Shown: positions 9,174 through 19,388 of the stretch, in pieces
Numbering within the stretch: the first letter of the stretch is position 1
Layout of the letters: each line of letters starts with the position of its first letter
Source: an uncultured Luminiphilus sp.
Lineage (GTDB): Bacteria > Pseudomonadota > Gammaproteobacteria > Pseudomonadales > Halieaceae
Direction of reading: 5' to 3'
Assembly (NCBI GenBank): GCA_943840615.1
Contig: CALSVI010000004.1
Location: 108,217-172,216 of the forward strand
Length of the DNA: 64,000 nucleotides
The notes under the pieces: generated by a model
What the model saw: only the letters and a program-made list of their open reading frames with translations
The model's database searches: none
What the model was told of the DNA's origin: nothing
Translations under genes and position numbers: made by a program

Positions 9174-10651
9174 TAGCTTGCCTCCCCCATACCATGGCGC
9201 TCGATAATCTGAGGTGTCCAAATGCCGCTCTTGGTGCCGCTGCCAACACCGGCAAAGAAAGATTCCATGGTCTGGAAGCGCTCTTTTCCGGCCAGCGCGG
9301 TATTGATTACCTCAGCCAGAGACCCGGCGCCGGCGACGCCCATCAAGGGGCGGGCCGAGATCAGGTTGGTGAAATACAGGCTTGGAATCGACAGCTCTTT
9401 CGCATGCTGTACGACAGGTGTGGTGCCAATTGCGATATCGGGCTCAAAGGTATCCATGGCGTATAGATCGTCCTCGAGCGACGCACGAAACTTGACGCTA
9501 ACGCCATGCGACTCCAGCCATTCGCAGTCGTGGGCTGACCAATCAGATTTGGCGCAGGCTGTCCCGACGTAACGGACGTTGGCGCCGCTTTCAATAAGCA
9601 GTCGCGCGACGATCAGCTCTGATCCCTCGTATCCTGAGAGAGTGATCCTTGCATCGATCGGGTTGGCCTCAAGTACGCCGCGAATCGCAGAAAGTTGGGC
9701 ATTGATCGCTGCATCAATTTGTTTTTGAGGGAGATTCAGCACGTTGCCAAGGTTGGCGAGCCAGTCACGAGTGCCGTCGACACCTACTGGCGCAGACCCC
9801 AATAGTGGGCGTCCGGCGGCTTTAAACTCTCTCGCAGTGGCAGCGTAGAAAGGATGCAGCATGGCCACTGCAGAGCAGTCCAGTGCCGCATACAGTTCGC
9901 GCCATTCGCGAGTGGGCACTACTGGCCCCGCTTTCAGGCCAAGAGGCTGCAGCATACGCCCAATGGTGATCGCGTCGACCGGAAAAATTTCGCCGACCAT
10001 CGCCACCGTGGGTTCACTGTTCTCGGTATCAAGGCTGGCGGGTCGTGCTACCGGGCCTGCCTGAATCTCTGCGCGCGCATAGCCCAGCATCGCACCAGCG
10101 AGTACGTCTTTCGCCTCGGCATGAGTGGGCACACCAAAACCGGGAACATCGATACCAACAATGCGAACGCCGTTAATTTCTTTTGGGAGCAGATCCAGTG
10201 GCACACCGGAGGCTGTCGGGACGCAGAGGTTGATAATGACCACCGCATCATACTCATCAGGATTAGCAAGTTCGTGGACCGCTTCACGGATGTCCTCAAA
10301 GAGCTTGCCCGTGACCAGTGACTCGGAATCAAACGGGACGTAGCCAACGGTGCGCTTAGCGCCATAGAAGTGCGATGTGAACGTGAGGCCGTAAACGCAG
10401 CATGCCGACCCCGACAGTACCGTTGCAGTGCGACGCATACGAAGACCCACTCGGAGGGAACCAAAAGCAGGGCACATGCTCTGCGGCTGATCATGGGGCC
10501 CGGTTGGGTAATCCTTGTCATACTGCTCGAGCTGCGCGCTCTTGCCGGCCTTCGCGGCGGCATCGCGCATCACATCTTCGCCTGCATGGCAGCCTGCCGC
10601 CTGAGCGGTGGTGTCGGTATCGACAGCGATGACGGTATCAGACGCTGTCAT
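9173..10651 (-). CDS. bchY: BchY, chlorophyllide a reductase subunit Y
   Basis: A 492-residue protein of the NifD/NifK-like BchY family. After a 40-residue variable N-terminus it has [36 protein letters not shown] with the cysteines that bind the [4Fe-4S] cluster shared with BchZ. The start overlaps the end of bchX by 14 bp and the stop overlaps bchZ, so bchX-Y-Z are tightly coupled. Confidence 0.95.
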   Translation of the reverse strand: MTASDTVIAVDTDTTAQAAGCHAGEDVMRDAAAKAGKSAQLEQYDKDYPTGPHDQPQSMCPAFGSLRVGLRMRRTATVLSGSACCVYGLTFTSHFYGAKRTVGYVPFDSESLVTGKLFEDIREAVHELANPDEYDAVVIINLCVPTASGVPLDLLPKEINGVRIVGIDVPGFGVPTHAEAKDVLAGAMLGYARAEIQAGPVARPASLDTENSEPTVAMVGEIFPVDAITIGRMLQPLGLKAGPVVPTREWRELYAALDCSAVAMLHPFYAATAREFKAAGRPLLGSAPVGVDGTRDWLANLGNVLNLPQKQIDAAINAQLSAIRGVLEANPIDARITLSGYEGSELIVARLLIESGANVRYVGTACAKSDWSAHDCEWLESHGVSVKFRASLEDDLYAMDTFEPDIAIGTTPVVQHAKELSIPSLYFTNLISARPLMGVAGAGSLAEVINTALAGKERFQTMESFFAGVGSGTKSGIWTPQIIERHGMGEAS

Positions 10652-11636
10652 AGATCACTTCCAGTGAGGGCTTGTTGAGGTGCTCGACGCTGCAAAGGTC
10701 TTCCAGGCTCGCGGGTTGCAGTACCACGTCGCGACCGACGGTGTCTCCGTCGAACAGCTCCAGTAACCCGTCTTGCGTAAGGGGTTCCGGTTTATGGGGG
10801 GGGGCCTCGCCCACATTAATGGCGAGCTCGCTGAAGAGCGAGCCCCACTCGCTTTCCGGGCGGCCAATGATCTCGTAGGAGGCACTTTTACGACGGATGT
10901 CGTCGTTCGCGGGGATCGAGGCGAGTTCCGGGATGCCTACCGCCTTACAGAAGGCCTGAGCCTGGCCGGCGCCATCGTCTTTATTGGTGACCATTCCAGC
11001 GACACCCACGTTGCCACCCAGCTTGCGGAAATACTCAACCGCTGAACAGACGTTGTTCGCGACGTAGAGTGACTGCAGATCATTAGAGGCAACCACAATC
11101 ACTTTTTGGCACATGTCCCGGGCAATAGGGAGGCCGAAGCCGCCACAGACCACATCGCCGAGGAAATCTAGCAGCACATAGTCAAAGTCCCAGTCATGAA
11201 AACCGAGCTTTTCGAGCGTTTCGAAACCGTGGATGATGCCGCGCCCGCCGCAGCCGCGGCCCACTTCGGGACCGCCCAGCTCCATGGCAAAGACGCCGTC
11301 ACGCTTGAAGCAGACGTCGCCCACCGACACTTCATCGCCCGCAGCTTTCTTCGCTGAGGCAGTCTCAATGATGGTGGGGCAGGCCTTGCCGCCAAACAGC
11401 AAAGAGGTGGTGTCACTTTTTGGGTCGCAGCCGATCAGCAGGACCTTCTTGCCTTGCTGGGCCATCATGTAGGAGAGGTTAGCTAGCGTGAAGCTCTTGC
11501 CAATACCGCCTTTACCGTAAATGGCAATGATCTGAGTTTTCGGTGCATCGTCTCCTGAAGAGGCCAGTAAATCGGCTCTCTCACCGGTTGATTCCAGACC
11601 CGGGTCATATAGCTTGGCACTCTGCGGTGCGTTCAT
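10638..11636 (-). CDS. bchX: BchX, chlorophyllide a reductase ATPase subunit
   Basis: A 332-residue NifH-like iron protein. The P-loop YGKGGIGKSFT lies near residue 40, the switch regions include GCDPKSDTTSLL, and cysteines in GRGCGGRGI and DFLGDVVCGGFG bind the bridging [4Fe-4S] cluster. It passes electrons to BchYZ using ATP. The ATG overlaps the stop of bchC by 4 bp and the 3' end overlaps bchY. Confidence 0.96.
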   Translation of the reverse strand: MNAPQSAKLYDPGLESTGERADLLASSGDDAPKTQIIAIYGKGGIGKSFTLANLSYMMAQQGKKVLLIGCDPKSDTTSLLFGGKACPTIIETASAKKAAGDEVSVGDVCFKRDGVFAMELGGPEVGRGCGGRGIIHGFETLEKLGFHDWDFDYVLLDFLGDVVCGGFGLPIARDMCQKVIVVASNDLQSLYVANNVCSAVEYFRKLGGNVGVAGMVTNKDDGAGQAQAFCKAVGIPELASIPANDDIRRKSASYEIIGRPESEWGSLFSELAINVGEAPPHKPEPLTQDGLLELFDGDTVGRDVVLQPASLEDLCSVEHLNKPSLEVIYDSV

Positions 11637-12580
11637 GCGTCTCTCCAGTCGAGGACCATTTTCAGGCAGCGTGGATCAGAAAAAGCCTGTTGATAGGCGG
11701 TTTCAGCGCTGTCATAGGGATGGTCGTGGGTAATGATGCCGCTCAGTGACAGGTCTCCCCCTGAGACCAGTTCCAGAGCAGTTTGCATATCTTCGGGTTG
11801 CCATTCAGCGCTGATGCGGATGTCGATCTCGCGCATGAAAGCTGCCGGAAAATCAAATTCGATGGGTGCGGCATAAAAGCCTGCCAGTAACACCGTCGCA
11901 CCTTTGGATAGGTGGTGAACCGCCTGATCAATAATGGTGCTGGCACCACTGACATCGCAGATACGTTGGTAATCTCGCCGGTCATCCTCTGCAGGGTCCA
12001 GCACGGGGTAGCTGTGTTCACCCTCTCGGCGCTCTGCCGAGGTCTCCCAGACGGTTGGGGTGACGTCATGGCGGGCCATGCAGGCCCTGGCTATCAGGCG
12101 GCCGAGTGCGCCGTGACCGATAATCAGCTCGGGTGCACCAAGGTCTTCGATACGTCGCAGGGCATGACAGGCGGTTGCAGCCAGCGCCAATAGCACGCCT
12201 TTCGATTCCATCTCTGAGGGCAGCAGTACCAGGCGCTCGGCGGGTACTACCAATGATCGGGCTGCGCCGCCGAAAAGACCTTGAACATCGGTAAATCCGC
12301 GACTGCCGGGAACGAATACTTGCTGGCCTACCTCGAGCTGTGTCGCGTCGCCGGAGGATACGACTCGGCCGACACTCTCATAGCCGGGCACTAACGGATA
12401 CGCCAAGCCGGGGAAGGGTGGCATGCGCCCATCCCACAGCAACCTTTCGGTGCCCGTGCTGATTCCGGTCCAGTGGACCTCAACCACGCAATCTGTACTG
12501 TGGGGCTCGGGCAACTGGACAGGGCGTAAAGCCATCTTTCCTGGTTGCTCGAAAACCACCGCAGTGGATATTGCTCCCAT
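11633..12580 (-). CDS. bchC: BchC, bacteriochlorophyllide a dehydrogenase
   Basis: A 315-residue medium-chain dehydrogenase/reductase-type protein that oxidises the 3-hydroxyethyl group to acetyl in bacteriochlorophyll a synthesis. Landmarks are WTGISTGTERLLWDG, FPGLAYPLVPGYESVGRV and the Rossmann IIGHGALGRLIA. It follows tandem PpsR-type palindromes (12671-12714) and heads the bchCXYZ-puf stretch, so a promoter lies in the 143-bp gap after crtF even though crtE-crtF may also read through. Confidence 0.94.
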   Translation of the reverse strand: MGAISTAVVFEQPGKMALRPVQLPEPHSTDCVVEVHWTGISTGTERLLWDGRMPPFPGLAYPLVPGYESVGRVVSSGDATQLEVGQQVFVPGSRGFTDVQGLFGGAARSLVVPAERLVLLPSEMESKGVLLALAATACHALRRIEDLGAPELIIGHGALGRLIARACMARHDVTPTVWETSAERREGEHSYPVLDPAEDDRRDYQRICDVSGASTIIDQAVHHLSKGATVLLAGFYAAPIEFDFPAAFMREIDIRISAEWQPEDMQTALELVSGGDLSLSGIITHDHPYDSAETAYQQAFSDPRCLKMVLDWRDA

Positions 12581-12670
12581 GGCGGCGCTCTCTTACTTCT
12601 TCAGCTTTCTTGCTTATTTTTTCACCGCCAAGCACCGTTTTAGGGCGCTATGGCGATGGTATAACCATAC

Positions 12671-12714
12671 TGTCAGTGTAAATTAACATTAAATACTGTC
12701 AAATAATACATACA
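12671..12714 (-). promoter_or_regulatory. Tandem PpsR/CrtJ boxes of the bchC promoter
   Basis: Two exact TGT-N12-ACA palindromes, 12671-12688 and 12697-12714, separated by 8 bp, lie about 90-135 bp before bchC. PpsR/CrtJ binds this motif and represses photosynthesis genes in oxygen; tandem sites 8 bp apart are the arrangement described for cooperative CrtJ binding at bchC in Rhodobacter. The surrounding DNA is markedly AT-rich relative to the coding regions, as expected for a promoter. Confidence 0.85.
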
Positions 12715-12723
12715 ACTGTGAAT

Positions 12724-13869
12724 TTATCTTCGCGCGGGTGCCTTTTCTGCTACTAGCACTCGTGTCAGGGCAGGAATGGGGGTGTTGAATTCGCGAATAC
12801 CGCTAAAACCCGCTGCCAGACACATGCCCTTGAGTTCGTTAGCCGTGCGGGGTCTTCCGCTGCCCATGGCCCACAGATAAAAACCAAAATAGGTATCGCC
12901 AATGGCTTCTGCGCCGGTCGTGCCGGCCATCGGCTCGGCGATCAAGAGGTGTCCGCCGGGCTTGAGCGCCTCGTGCAGCCGAGTCAGTAATGACACGACA
13001 GGCTCATCATCGTGGTCGTGTAATACCCTGATCAAAGAGAAGAGTTCCACGTCTTGCGGCAGGGGCGAGCGGAACATGTCGGTCGCTACAAAGCGGATGT
13101 CGCAGCGAGGGAACTGATTTTTTGCCTCGGAGACGACTTCGGGTAGGTCGAGTACGGTGGCGGTGATATCTGGATAACGCTTCTTCACCATTCGGGCGAA
13201 GTTGCCCGTCCCGCCGGCCACGTCAATGAGGCTTTGACAGTCATTCAGCGGATAGGTTTCGAGAATATGGTCCGAGATCAGCGCCAGTGAGCTACTCATA
13301 AGCTGGCTGTATTCGCGGTGCCCATCGTCGGGATTGTTGCCGCCCGGGACATAGCTCCAGTAGTCGCGGAGCCCGGTTTTATCCCGATGTCGAAGCAGTG
13401 CAAGAGGGTCTGCCAGGTCCCGGTACAGGACCTGGTGATGTTTGACCATATCGGCCACGGCGGGGTTACCCAACACCGAAGCGCCTAATTCCCCTACCAT
13501 CCAAAAGCCCCGGGAGACTTCTTCGGTAAGCTTTAGCGCCTGTGCTGCTGTCAGCAGCGTGTGGGCTGCAGACGCTGTGAGACCACACATGGCAGCAACG
13601 GATTTAGTGGATTCGATTCTGCCCTGCAGTACGGCCAGTAGATTGCTTTGCACCACCGCGGTGAGCGTTTGCGTGTAGACAAAGCCGGCCGTTAGATGAT
13701 GGAGTTCGACCGCTTTCTTGCTTGCAATTCGTCTCACAAACGGCGTGCGGGCGGCCCACTGCTGGAACTTGGTATTCGCGAGCAGTCGGTTGCGAAAAAG
13801 TCGCCAGCGGCACCGCCAGTCAGTGGGTGCGGGCTGTTGGTCAGGCCATGTATCGGGATCGGCTAGCAT
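12724..13869 (-). CDS. crtF: CrtF, demethylspheroidene O-methyltransferase
   Basis: A 381-residue SAM-dependent O-methyltransferase. The N-terminal dimerisation part contains FQQWAARTPFVRRIASKKAVELHHLTAGFVYTQ-like sequence seen in CrtF, and the C-terminal catalytic domain has LIDVAGGTGNFA (SAM-binding), HDHDDE and LLIAEPMAG. It methylates the C1-hydroxyl of acyclic carotenoids in the spirilloxanthin pathway. It follows crtE by 3 bp, forming a crtE-crtF unit. Confidence 0.92.
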   Translation of the reverse strand: MLADPDTWPDQQPAPTDWRCRWRLFRNRLLANTKFQQWAARTPFVRRIASKKAVELHHLTAGFVYTQTLTAVVQSNLLAVLQGRIESTKSVAAMCGLTASAAHTLLTAAQALKLTEEVSRGFWMVGELGASVLGNPAVADMVKHHQVLYRDLADPLALLRHRDKTGLRDYWSYVPGGNNPDDGHREYSQLMSSSLALISDHILETYPLNDCQSLIDVAGGTGNFARMVKKRYPDITATVLDLPEVVSEAKNQFPRCDIRFVATDMFRSPLPQDVELFSLIRVLHDHDDEPVVSLLTRLHEALKPGGHLLIAEPMAGTTGAEAIGDTYFGFYLWAMGSGRPRTANELKGMCLAAGFSGIREFNTPIPALTRVLVAEKAPARR

Positions 13870-13872
13870 GGT

Positions 13873-14751
13873 TCAGGCGGCGGAGCGCCCCATTTTTTCG
13901 GGGACAAAGCGCGCCGATTGCGCCCGGACGAGCCGAACCAGGCTCTCCCTGCCAGCGCAGTAGGGGACGCTCTCAAGGCCTTCTTCCAGCAGCGATTTTA
14001 GCCGGTCAGTGGCGCCATCTAGGCCAATTTCATGCACCGCGTTGGGTCTGCCGAGTTTGGCGTCAATACCGACAGGCTTGCCGAGTAATTCAGCGTCGCC
14101 AATCGCATCTTTAATGTCATCCGCTACCTGGAAGGCTTCGCCAATACAGGCACCAAGATTCATCCAGGGGCCGGGGTCAACCCCGGCAGAGGCCGCGCCT
14201 GCGCAAGTAGCCGCGATAAATAGCGCGCCGGTCTTGGCGCGATGGTAACGCGCCACGTCGACGCTGGGCTCGCACTCCCAAGCCTGTCCGGCGGCAATGC
14301 CGTGAGGCGCGCCGACACCGCGCGCGAGAATAGAGAGTACCAGTGGAACTCGCTCTGCCCGCACATTATGGATCGCATGGACGGCCAGTGTCTGAAAGGC
14401 GGCCACGATGAGTGCGTCGCCCGTCAACACCGCGATTCGCTCGCCAAATTTGGCGTGCACTGACGGTTTTCCCCGACGTTCGGTCGCGTCGTCGAAGCAG
14501 GGCAGGTCATCGTGGACAAGCGATGCACAGTGGAGGAATTCCACTGCCGTTGCGGCGGCAGCCGCTAACGGTCGGTCGCTACTGTTATTGGCGAGCGCTA
14601 CCGCCATGCAGAGCTGCGGCCGAACCCGCGCGCCACCGGGAAAAACCGCATATTCCATTGCCTGCGCAAGGAGCGGCGGGCACTGTGTCGTCGCGTGCTC
14701 TTCTAGGTAGCTTCGAATATCGTCTTCGCAGTCTAGTAACGGGTCCTGCAT
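13873..14751 (-). CDS. crtE: CrtE, geranylgeranyl diphosphate synthase
   Basis: A 292-residue trans-isoprenyl diphosphate synthase with the first Asp-rich motif as DDLPCFDD, the second as DDIKD, and GGARVRPQL near the N-terminus. It makes C20 geranylgeranyl diphosphate for carotenoids and phytylation. ATG 14751 is chosen because GGGAGGG lies just upstream; extending to 14841 would cross the PpsR box and promoter shared with crtC. Confidence 0.95.
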   Translation of the reverse strand: MQDPLLDCEDDIRSYLEEHATTQCPPLLAQAMEYAVFPGGARVRPQLCMAVALANNSSDRPLAAAAATAVEFLHCASLVHDDLPCFDDATERRGKPSVHAKFGERIAVLTGDALIVAAFQTLAVHAIHNVRAERVPLVLSILARGVGAPHGIAAGQAWECEPSVDVARYHRAKTGALFIAATCAGAASAGVDPGPWMNLGACIGEAFQVADDIKDAIGDAELLGKPVGIDAKLGRPNAVHEIGLDGATDRLKSLLEEGLESVPYCAGRESLVRLVRAQSARFVPEKMGRSAA

Positions 14752-14795
14752 GGGCAGCCCTCCCCATACCGTCAAAATAATATGACAGTTTTTAA

Positions 14796-14813
14796 TGTTA
14801 TATTTACATGACA
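14796..14813. promoter_or_regulatory. PpsR/CrtJ box between crtE and crtC
   Basis: An exact TGT-N12-ACA palindrome in an AT-rich stretch between the divergent crtE and crtC genes. One bound PpsR tetramer could control both. The box runs across the first possible crtC ATG (14808), which argues that crtC translation begins further in, at 14847. Confidence 0.75.
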
Positions 14814-14846
14814 AACTACGCCACTCGGTGGTCGGGCGCAACCCCT

Positions 14847-15824
14847 ATGAATCTTGATGTGACGATGCGGTCTACAACCCCCGCCAAAGCGGGTCTGGCC
14901 AATGCCGGGCTCGGATTTGAACGGCCCGTTCCCGACGGGGGTTATCGGTGGTGGTACATCGATGGCTTTAGCGATTGCGGGCGGTTTGGTATGACGATCA
15001 TCGGATTCATTGGCAGCGTCTTCTCGCCTTACTATTACCGGGCGCGACATCACGGTAACGCCACGGCGACCAATCACGTCAGTCTCAATGTCATTCTCTA
15101 CGGACCCGAAAAGTCCCGTTGGTGTATGACAGAGCGCGGTGCCGGGGCTCTGGAGCAGGCTACAGATCGGCTCAATATTGGTCCCAGTGCGCTGCGGAGC
15201 ACCACCGAGGGTCTGGTGATCGATATTGCAGAGCGCGCCACACCCTTTGGGCAACGTGTCGCCGGTCAGGTCAAACTGGCGTTTGATAGGCCTACGGAGA
15301 GCTGTTTTGAATTAGATGCTGCGGGTGATCATTGGTGGTGGCCTATCGCGCCCATTGCTCGCATTGACGTTGCGATGGATCGTCCGGACCTGCGCTGGTC
15401 TGGCCCCGCCTACCTCGATTCCAACTTTGGTGCGCGACCGGTCGAGACGGGCTTTCACTCCTGGAACTGGTGTCGTGGACACGGCCCGACGGGTGACTGT
15501 CAGATTCATTACAACACCCAGCTGAGGGCCGGGGGTGAAAAATGTCTGTCACTGTCGATCGATGAATGGGGGGAAATAGAGCGCGTGGATTCGCCTGACC
15601 TGCAGCAGCTGCCGCGGGGCCCAGTTTGGCGGGTGGCTCGGCCCGCGCGTTTGCCCGGCGCGGCCGTCGATAGTCTGACAACGCTCGAGGACACGCCTTT
15701 CTATACCCGCTCGCAAATCCACACTGCAGACGGACATTTTATGCACGAGAGTCTCGACCTGACGCGATTTTGTCAGCCCTGGGTGCAGTTGCTGTTGCCG
15801 TTTCGGATGCCCCGGCGGAGGTGA
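14847..15824 (+). CDS. crtC: CrtC, carotenoid 1,2-hydratase (hydroxyneurosporene synthase)
   Basis: The conserved core begins with FERPVPDGGYRWWYIDG and continues FIGSVFSPYY, RWCMTERG and, near the middle, FGARPVETGFHSWNW, all CrtC family signatures; the end reads LLLPFRMPR as in relatives. The enzyme adds water across the terminal C1-C2 double bond of acyclic carotenoids. Two starts are possible: 14808, which overlaps the PpsR box, and 14847, preferred here and giving 325 residues. The gene is divergent from crtE and converges with crtB, 5 bp away. Confidence 0.9.
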   Translation: MNLDVTMRSTTPAKAGLANAGLGFERPVPDGGYRWWYIDGFSDCGRFGMTIIGFIGSVFSPYYYRARHHGNATATNHVSLNVILYGPEKSRWCMTERGAGALEQATDRLNIGPSALRSTTEGLVIDIAERATPFGQRVAGQVKLAFDRPTESCFELDAAGDHWWWPIAPIARIDVAMDRPDLRWSGPAYLDSNFGARPVETGFHSWNWCRGHGPTGDCQIHYNTQLRAGGEKCLSLSIDEWGEIERVDSPDLQQLPRGPVWRVARPARLPGAAVDSLTTLEDTPFYTRSQIHTADGHFMHESLDLTRFCQPWVQLLLPFRMPRRR

Positions 15825-15829
15825 TGGGG

Positions 15830-16891
15830 CTAGTCGTGCTCGGGAGGCTGCGTGTGAGTGGCCATCTCGTCGCGTTGTTTCATCACGATAAAGAGCTCCA
15901 GCATCCACGCCGCACTGGGTGCGAAGCGTCGAGGGTGGGTCATACGCTGCCACTCTTCTGTTCGCGGCAAAGTATCAATCAAGAACTGGTTTTCTGGCCC
16001 ACAAGGTTCTCGCAGTAGATCGGGTGCCGGCGCAGCGCTGCGAATCAATCCCAGCAGGATCAGACATTTTCGCGCCCTCGAGACAATCGCGCGCTGACTG
16101 ATCGGGTCATAGTCATTGGCGACCACAGTCTGCCCGATCTCAGCATAGAGGCGTCGTGCGGCAAAAATGCCCGGCCGACAACGGCGGGGCAGTTGGCGGA
16201 TACCTTCGTCTGCCAACCGATAACGGCGACTCGCCTCTGCGAGCATTCGGCGGAGCACGGCAGTAAGTTGCGGGCTGGGTTGAGGGTTGCGCAGGAACGC
16301 CTCGGGATCGATGCCGTGCTCGCGAAGCAGATCACGGGGCAGATAAAGGCGACCGGCGCGAGCGTCCTCGCCGACGTCGCGGCAAATATTGGTGAGCTGC
16401 ATGGCAACGCCCAAGTCTGCGGCGCGGGCGAGGGTGTCGTGATCCTTAACGCCCATCAGCACAGCCATCATGACGCCGACGGTACCCGCCACTCTTGCGC
16501 CATAGTCACAGACCTCTTCCAGCGTATGGTATTCCCGGCCCTCTGCGTCCCACTCGAAACCTTCGAGCAGCGCATCGAGGAGTCCTCTGGGAAGTTGGTG
16601 GTCAATGACAATCTGACTCAGTACTCGATCCACTGAATGGTTTTTCGGTTGTCCGTCATAAATCAGATCGAGACGATGATGCAGGATGGTCAGAGCTTCG
16701 CGCGGGTTGTCGCCAAGATCCACGAGGTCGTCCGCAATGCGGCAGAACGCGTACAGGCCGCAAGCCGACTCGCGCAGCCTCCAGGGCAAAAACTGGGATG
16801 CGATGTGAAAGGAGCGGGAGCCATGACAGAGCAGGCGCCGACACTCACTCATATCGGTGTGGGGCGTGCTGATCTGATGGTCGTTACGCAC
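15830..16891 (-). CDS. crtB: CrtB, phytoene synthase
   Basis: A 353-residue squalene/phytoene synthase. It has the two Asp-rich substrate motifs (CRIADDLVD near residue 50 and QLTNICRDVGEDA in the middle) and the RLYLPRD stretch. It condenses two geranylgeranyl diphosphates to phytoene. The start overlaps the end of crtI by 8 bp, so crtI-crtB is one unit driven from the PpsR-controlled promoter upstream of crtI. Confidence 0.95.
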   Translation of the reverse strand: MRNDHQISTPHTDMSECRRLLCHGSRSFHIASQFLPWRLRESACGLYAFCRIADDLVDLGDNPREALTILHHRLDLIYDGQPKNHSVDRVLSQIVIDHQLPRGLLDALLEGFEWDAEGREYHTLEEVCDYGARVAGTVGVMMAVLMGVKDHDTLARAADLGVAMQLTNICRDVGEDARAGRLYLPRDLLREHGIDPEAFLRNPQPSPQLTAVLRRMLAEASRRYRLADEGIRQLPRRCRPGIFAARRLYAEIGQTVVANDYDPISQRAIVSRARKCLILLGLIRSAAPAPDLLREPCGPENQFLIDTLPRTEEWQRMTHPRRFAPSAAWMLELFIVMKQRDEMATHTQPPEHD

Positions 16892-18416
16892 GGTGTGGAA
16901 CTGCCGCCGGAATCAGTTGGTCTATCACTTTGGCCGAAGAGATGACCGCGGGCATGCCCGCACCAGGGTGGGTGCCGGCGCCGACCAAATGCAGTCCCTC
17001 GATATCTTCGCTTCGGTTGTGGGGCCGGAACCACGCGCTCTGGGTAATACGGGGTTCAAAGCCAAATCCGGCGCCCTTGAAAGAGTTGAGTCGATCTTGA
17101 AAGTCTTGAGGGGTGAGCAGCCGCGAGGTCACAATCTTGTCTCTTAGCCCGGGCAGCATGGTCTCTTCCAGACGCTGGCAAATCCGCTGCTTGAAGGTCT
17201 CAGCGTAAGTGGGCCAATCAACGTCGGCATCCAGGTGCGGCACGGGCACCAGCGCGTAAAACGCATCGCAGCCCTCTGGTGCGAGAGAGGGGTCTGTCTC
17301 TGTCGGTCTATGGAGATACAGACTAAAGTCTTCGGCCAGCACCTTGCGCTTGAAAATATCATCCAGCAGGCCGCGATACCGTGGTCCGAGGATGACAGAG
17401 TGGTGGGGTACATCCGGATACTGGCCTTGGGTGCCGAAGTACCAGACAAAGAGCCCATTGGAATAATGCGAGCGCTCAATCTTTCGGTTCGTCCAGCGCT
17501 TGCGATGCTCGGGCTGAATCAGATGGCGGTAGGTCCACGCCGCGTCGGCGTTTGATACCACCAGATCGCTTTTTAGCGTTCGGCCATCACGCAGACGGAC
17601 GCCACGAACCGCGCCCTGCTCAACGAGAATCTCCTCGACCTCGGCATTGCACTCAATTTTGCCTCCCTGACCCTCGATCAGTGAAGCCATGCCTTTTACG
17701 ATGCTGCCGGTGCCGCCCATTGCTGACCACACACCATAGCGTTGCTCTAGAAATGAAATCAGCGTGTACACGCTCGTGACGGAGAACGGATTGCCGCCAA
17801 TCAGCAGTGGGTGGAAGCTCATGGTCATGCGAAGTTGGGGGTCGCGAATGTAGCGAGAGACCAGCTGATAAACGCTGCGGTCACTGCGCAATCGAATCAG
17901 CTGGGGCATGAACTGAAACAGAGCGGCCAGAGAGTCGAACGGTTTGTCGACGAGGCCCTCAAAGCCCACCTTGTAGCGCTCCTCGCTGGCTTTGAGATAA
18001 CGCTCGTAGCCATCGGCGTCGGCTTCGCAGAATGTTTTGATCTGCTCAATGTTGCGCGCCTTGTCTCCGGAGTAGTCAAAGGTGCGGCCGTCGTCGAAGC
18101 GCAGTCGGAAGAACGGATCCATGGGGCGCAAGTCCACGTCATCCGAAAAGTTTTTGCCGCACAATGCCCACAGTTCTTCGAGTAGGAAGGGCGCCGTGAC
18201 AATGGTAGGGCCTGCATCAAAGGTGAAGCCGTCCTGCCGATAGACGTAAGCACGGCCGCCCGGTGAATCCAGCTTTTCGAGCATATGCACGCGGTAGCCT
18301 TTAGCGCCCAGCCGGATAGCTGCCGCCAGACCGCCAAACCCCGTGCCAATGACCAGCGCAGTCGGTCTGGGGTCAGTCGTCTCTAGCGAACGAAACGCTG
18401 ATTCCGCAATATTCAT
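16884..18416 (-). CDS. crtI: CrtI, phytoene desaturase
   Basis: A 510-residue FAD-dependent desaturase: an N-terminal dinucleotide-binding motif (VIGTGFGGLAAAIRLGAKGY), the GGRAYVY loop, and a C-terminal FAD motif GLHLVGAGTHPGAGMPAV. It introduces three or four double bonds into phytoene, giving neurosporene or lycopene. It is preceded within 20 bp by a PpsR box and precedes crtB. Confidence 0.95.
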   Translation of the reverse strand: MNIAESAFRSLETTDPRPTALVIGTGFGGLAAAIRLGAKGYRVHMLEKLDSPGGRAYVYRQDGFTFDAGPTIVTAPFLLEELWALCGKNFSDDVDLRPMDPFFRLRFDDGRTFDYSGDKARNIEQIKTFCEADADGYERYLKASEERYKVGFEGLVDKPFDSLAALFQFMPQLIRLRSDRSVYQLVSRYIRDPQLRMTMSFHPLLIGGNPFSVTSVYTLISFLEQRYGVWSAMGGTGSIVKGMASLIEGQGGKIECNAEVEEILVEQGAVRGVRLRDGRTLKSDLVVSNADAAWTYRHLIQPEHRKRWTNRKIERSHYSNGLFVWYFGTQGQYPDVPHHSVILGPRYRGLLDDIFKRKVLAEDFSLYLHRPTETDPSLAPEGCDAFYALVPVPHLDADVDWPTYAETFKQRICQRLEETMLPGLRDKIVTSRLLTPQDFQDRLNSFKGAGFGFEPRITQSAWFRPHNRSEDIEGLHLVGAGTHPGAGMPAVISSAKVIDQLIPAAVPHRA

Positions 18417-18435
18417 ATAAATCAGACACTTTATT

Positions 18436-18453
18436 TGTCATATATATTAGACA
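18436..18453 (-). promoter_or_regulatory. PpsR/CrtJ box upstream of crtI
   Basis: An exact TGT-N12-ACA palindrome 20 bp before the crtI start within the 82-bp AT-rich gap after bchO. The position fits repression of the crtI-crtB transcript by PpsR. Confidence 0.8.
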
Positions 18454-18498
18454 GTGTAGCAGTGCTGCGTGGGGGTGCACAGCTTTTGTTTTCCCATC

Positions 18499-19388
18499 TT
18501 AAGACCCGTTTCGAGACGCGGATGCGGCAACCATTTCGCTGAACAGCTGTTCAAAAACGTCCGGTGCTTCTTCGTGCGCGAGATGACCCAGCTCGGGAAC
18601 CAGAACGGTTCGCCCGCGCCGTAACTGACTCGCGACAGAGGTGCTCCTTTCAGGCGGGATGGTGCGGTCTCCCTCTGCGGCGGCCAGCCACACAGGCATA
18701 TCAAGCCGGGATAAGGCGGCTACCAGTGGGGGAAGATCCCAGCCCGCCATCATTCGAATGGTCCCCGCAATATGCTCGGGGTTACCGAGCAGCACGTCGT
18801 AACACCGCGACATCGTCGGATCGACGGAGGATCCGGTGTCGGCGAGCATGGAGCCGGTTGCGCGCCAGCGCAGTGCAGGAGAGGCCAGTACCTTGGGTAG
18901 CCACTGATTGCCCGCCAACCAGCGCGCGGCTTTGCTAAAAATGGGTGCGGCGCCCGCCCCGAAGGGGTTGAAGGCGGCGTTGATGCAGAGCATCGCTTCG
19001 GGGGGCGAGGCAGTGCGCATGCGTATTGGGCGGCCAGTGCGGCCCCCGCCGAATGCCCGATCACCCAGCGGGGGACGGCGCCGAGGGTCGTGAGCAGCGA
19101 TTCGAGGTAGTTGGCAAAGGGCACCAGTCCCACGGCATCGGTCGGCAGTAACGACGAGAAGCCCTGACCCGGAAGGTCGGGTGCAATGACGCGGTAGTGG
19201 GTGCTGAGGCGTTCCGCCAGTTCCGCGAAGGAATGGCTGGATGCGCCCGCGCCGTGCAGCATTAATACGTCGTCGCCGCTGCCGCTCACTTGCACATGGA
19301 AATCGAGCTCTGCGGCGCGGACGAACTGGCTGGTGGCCGCTCGCGGCCAGAAGTCAGCAACGGCCTCCCAGGCGGCTCGAGAGGTCAT
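18499..19388 (-). CDS. bchO: BchO, alpha/beta hydrolase (one frameshift)
   Basis: An alpha/beta hydrolase of the BchO family always found with magnesium chelatase genes; its exact step is unknown. The N-terminal half (19388 to about 19022) holds LHGAGASSHSF, the oxyanion region and the nucleophile motif GHSAGA; the C-terminal half (about 19020 to 18499) continues with INAAFNPFG and ends with the catalytic histidine in LGHLAHEEAP. The halves join if one base is added near 19019-19023, giving about 296 residues. The start overlaps the bchD stop (ATGA). Confidence 0.85.
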